This document shows, in pieces, positions 61,551-64,000 of a DNA stretch of 64,000 nucleotides. A program made the position numbers and the translations under genes. The stretch lies in contig JANYKW010000099.1 of the NCBI GenBank assembly GCA_025358025.1, positions 186,001 through 250,000 on the forward strand. The letters are read 5' to 3'. Numbering within the stretch: position 1 is the first letter of the stretch; the number at the start of each line of letters is the position of its first letter. Source of the DNA: Bacteroidia bacterium (GTDB lineage: Bacteria; Bacteroidota; Bacteroidia; Bacteroidales; Prolixibacteraceae). The notes below the pieces were generated by a model. It searched no databases. It saw nothing but the letters and a program-made list of their open reading frames with translations, and was not told the DNA's origin.

Positions 61551-64000
61551 TTATTTTTTTTGTTCCAGTATTTTAAGGTAAGCAGAAGCTTCATCAACAA
61601 TGCCATCCTCCTTTGTTTCGTAATTTTCAATTACACTCTTCAGGGTGTTGGTCGCCTGAAACAGATCGTTCATCCGCTCATAAACGTGGGCCAGGAGTAT
61701 AAAACTTTTGCCAAGCCAGTATTTCTGCGGACTATTTTTGGATATAAAATCCATCACCTCATTCTCTGCATCTTTTAACCGGTTGTTGTCCGCGTAATAT
61801 TTGCAAACACTGTATTTTGCCTCAGCTCCCTCCCGGGATTTCGGATCTGCTGAAAGTTTTCTCCACAAAGGCAGTGCTTTCAATGGATCCTTCAACGCCT
61901 CATATGCTTTGGCCGACTTGTAGGAGCTCTCCCGATCCAGTTCAGGAGATGTTTTACCATTGCTGCGAATTTTCCAGCCTGACTTTACGACTTCTTCCCA
62001 GTGTTCCAGTTCATACTGGCAACGCATCATACCGGTAGAACCGGCAAGAACATTGGCTGGCGTACCGGCTTTGGATTCCAAACGTCGAAAATAACCCAAC
62101 GCTTTTTCAAACTCTTTTGCATCGAAAGCCAGACCGGCTGCCTTGGAAAGAGCACTTTCCGTGAAAAGGTTGTCAGGTTCTGCCAAAACAGCATCATAGT
62201 CCAGCAAGGCTGCACTGCCTTCGCCGGCATTATAAGCACATTCTGCCCTGTAAAAACGTGCATTGACCGTGAAATTTCCCTGGGGGAAGTTGTTGAGGTA
62301 CCTGGTGAGCTGTTCTCCGGCATTTGAAGATTGTGTCATGTAAAGCTTTTCTGCCGCAAAATAGGTGAGCGAATCCTGTTCATTTTGGGATGGGGTAGCA
62401 CCCTTGCCCAATTTTTTGGTATACGCGATGTAATCTTCCACCTGGTTGTTCTCCATGTAGTTATTCTTTATCCCGGTGAGAGCTCCCCTGGCTTCAGGTG
62501 TATCGGGATAGCGGTCGATCACCTCTTTATAATAGGTTATTGAAGTTTCGTACTGATTCTGGTTGTATGCAATCAAACCAAGCTGGACCAGTGCTTTAGG
62601 TATCAAAGGGCTCTCAGGGTACTTGGCTATCAGATCTTTGTAACCTGATTTGGCATTTTCAAAGTCGGATAATTTTTCATAAGCCTTTCCGGTTTCGAAA
62701 AGCGCATCATCAAAGTAGGCTGATTCAGGGTACTTGGATAAAAGCTCCCCGAGCTCGGAAATCTTGGTCTGATGGTTCTGCATCAGTCCATGTGTGAATG
62801 CCATCTGGAACAACGAATAATCTGCGTTGGCAGAATTAAGGCTCCTGGATTTTTGATAATAATTCAGTGCCTCATCGAAATTTCTGCTGGCATACTGACA
62901 GTCGCCAAGCCGGTTATATGCATCTGCAGACAGCTTCCCGTCAGATGATTTTGAGAGCTCAATATACTTGTTAAAACTGGATGCTGCCTGCACAAGTTCT
63001 TGTTTATTAAATAATTGATACCCTATATTGTAGAATGATAGCGCATACTCCTCTAATTTCTGACTTCCCGGCAGGGACTGAAACTTTTTGTATTCTGCAA
63101 ATGCTTCATCAGGTTTGCCAAGTCTGGAGAGCGTTTCGGCCCTCCAATATTGGGCCCGGGCTTTCAAAATGGCGTTTGAAGATCCAATCTCCAGGGAGAG
63201 ATCAAAGAGCCGGAGGGCTCCGGCAAAATTAATATCACGGAAAACCTCCATCCCTCGATAGAGCGATACCCGCTGGTAGGCTTTCCGGATGGAGGGGGTC
63301 TTCACCTTGATGCGATCCATCGAAGCAAGTGCATCCTTGTAATTGTGTGTTGTCATGAAAACATTAACAAGGTAGTTATATGCCAGATCATTTTCTTTGG
63401 CGTCGGGATATTCTGCGATGTACTTGTCAAAGGCCCTGATGGATTCGTTGAAGGGCGAATAATCGAGCTCGTAAGTTGCTTTGGCATACTGAAACAGCGC
63501 ATCCTTTCTGATTTGAGGATTAAAATTCATCTCTGAGGCGTGCTGAAATGCCAGCAATCCCTTCTGCTTTTCCCCTTTTTTCATATAAAGCGCTCCCAAT
63601 TGATAGTAAGTTCCCTGAGAGATCGCGTCTTTTTTCTGAATGGATTTTTCGTACCAGAAGATGGCCTGGTCTGAGCGTCCGGCTTTCTCCTGGCAAAAAC
63701 CTGCAACATAACAGTCTTCCCTGCTAACCTCCTTATTTTTGAAGTATTTATCAATCAATTCAGTAGCAGAATTGTATTGAGCCAGCTGGTAATATGAAGT
63801 AACCAGGATCCTGGCTAACTCGAATTTTCGTTCATCTGGTGCCTTTGCCAGCAACGGAACCCCCAACTGCAATACTTCATCATACAGACCTTTGGCAAAA
63901 GTGATCTGAACCTGGTAAAATGGAATTATTTTAAAGTAGGCAGGACTGTTTTCCAGTTTTTTAAATTCAGTAAGTGCCTCATCGTAATTGCCTTCCAGGT
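61551..64000 (-). CDS. Large tetratricopeptide-repeat protein, cut by right window edge
   Basis: The frame is open from the stop at 61551-61553 to the end of the window, at least 815 residues, and continues beyond it (the visible N-side reads LEGNYDEALTEFKKLENSPA). Nearly all of it is TPR/Sel1-like helix pairs, e.g. AIFWYEKSIQKKDAISQGTY, AFAEYKKFQSLPGSQ, ALNYYQKSRSLNSANADY, YPESPLIPKALVQLGLIAYN and YPDTPEARGALTG. Large TPR proteins of this kind in Bacteroidota are usually exported scaffolds. The start is outside the window, so a signal peptide cannot be checked. It is followed 18 bases later by the beta-barrel gene. Confidence 0.9.
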   Translation of the reverse strand, partial: LEGNYDEALTEFKKLENSPAYFKIIPFYQVQITFAKGLYDEVLQLGVPLLAKAPDERKFELARILVTSYYQLAQYNSATELIDKYFKNKEVSREDCYVAGFCQEKAGRSDQAIFWYEKSIQKKDAISQGTYYQLGALYMKKGEKQKGLLAFQHASEMNFNPQIRKDALFQYAKATYELDYSPFNESIRAFDKYIAEYPDAKENDLAYNYLVNVFMTTHNYKDALASMDRIKVKTPSIRKAYQRVSLYRGMEVFRDINFAGALRLFDLSLEIGSSNAILKARAQYWRAETLSRLGKPDEAFAEYKKFQSLPGSQKLEEYALSFYNIGYQLFNKQELVQAASSFNKYIELSKSSDGKLSADAYNRLGDCQYASRNFDEALNYYQKSRSLNSANADYSLFQMAFTHGLMQNHQTKISELGELLSKYPESAYFDDALFETGKAYEKLSDFENAKSGYKDLIAKYPESPLIPKALVQLGLIAYNQNQYETSITYYKEVIDRYPDTPEARGALTGIKNNYMENNQVEDYIAYTKKLGKGATPSQNEQDSLTYFAAEKLYMTQSSNAGEQLTRYLNNFPQGNFTVNARFYRAECAYNAGEGSAALLDYDAVLAEPDNLFTESALSKAAGLAFDAKEFEKALGYFRRLESKAGTPANVLAGSTGMMRCQYELEHWEEVVKSGWKIRSNGKTSPELDRESSYKSAKAYEALKDPLKALPLWRKLSADPKSREGAEAKYSVCKYYADNNRLKDAENEVMDFISKNSPQKYWLGKSFILLAHVYERMNDLFQATNTLKSVIENYETKEDGIVDEASAYLKILEQKK

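Overview
The window is chromosomal DNA of a Bacteroidota bacterium, most likely from the order Bacteroidales or Marinilabiliales. Four things point there. Many promoters fit the phylum's -33 TTTG / -7 TAnnTTTG pattern. There is a short Bacteroidota-type primary sigma factor and a type B T9SS (gliding-motility type) C-terminal sorting domain. Families such as DUF4290 and HYC_CC_PP are nearly confined to the phylum. A mqnA gene points to menaquinone made by the futalosine route. Almost all of it is housekeeping DNA. I see no transposase, phage, CRISPR array, rRNA or plasmid gene. Superoxide reductase, 2-Cys peroxiredoxin, an Fe-S serine dehydratase and a quinol NO reductase suggest an anaerobe or microaerophile that meets oxygen and nitric oxide.

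Layout. 0-9 kb (minus): an S9 peptidase cut by the window edge, a RelE/ParE-type toxin-antitoxin pair, gltBD and argH. 9-13 kb: a PerR-like regulator divergent from ahpC and superoxide reductase, a possible small RNA, a GroES-like protein, L-serine dehydratase and htpG. 15.3-19.5 kb: tRNA-Ser, tRNA-Trp, HU, an ABC exporter and purB. 19.5-23.3 kb: mqnA, fluC/crcB with DUF190, an exported MsrB-MsrA fusion and a DUF1460 protein. 23.5-32.5 kb: a complete histidine operon, hisGDCB-(purU)-HAF-IE, behind a His-codon leader. 32.5-36.4 kb: an NO module (quinol NO reductase, hemerythrin protein, divergent Rrf2 regulator) and a Cys-rich DUF3795 protein. 36.4-38.1 kb: OsmC behind a Cys-codon leader, a secreted HMA protein and a HYC_CC_PP protein. 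38-44.4 kb: dnaJ, grpE, murA, DUF4290 and a UvrD/PcrA helicase. 44.5-50.8 kb: a T9SS-type surface protein, DUF493, an S37 peptidase, ovoA and two membrane proteins. 51-57.6 kb: a HAD phosphatase, uvrB, an HD protein, rpoD, an HtrA protease and a LOG protein. 57.6-64 kb: gyrB, a beta-barrel protein and a large TPR protein cut by the right edge.

The most interesting content lies between genes. Two leader regions look like full transcription-attenuation devices with mutually exclusive hairpins. One, before hisG, encodes a 15-residue peptide with four His. The other, before osmC, encodes a 19-residue peptide with four Cys, and its Val-Glu-Gly codons double as the antiterminator strand. A dyad overlaps the -33 element of the hemerythrin/NO-reductase promoter next to the Rrf2 gene. 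Three convergent gene pairs end in very long palindromic terminators, some containing the stop codons themselves. Many spacers, above all inside the his operon, are filled with short-period repeats of several unrelated families, chiefly a GATAAAG/TTTATCC heptamer.
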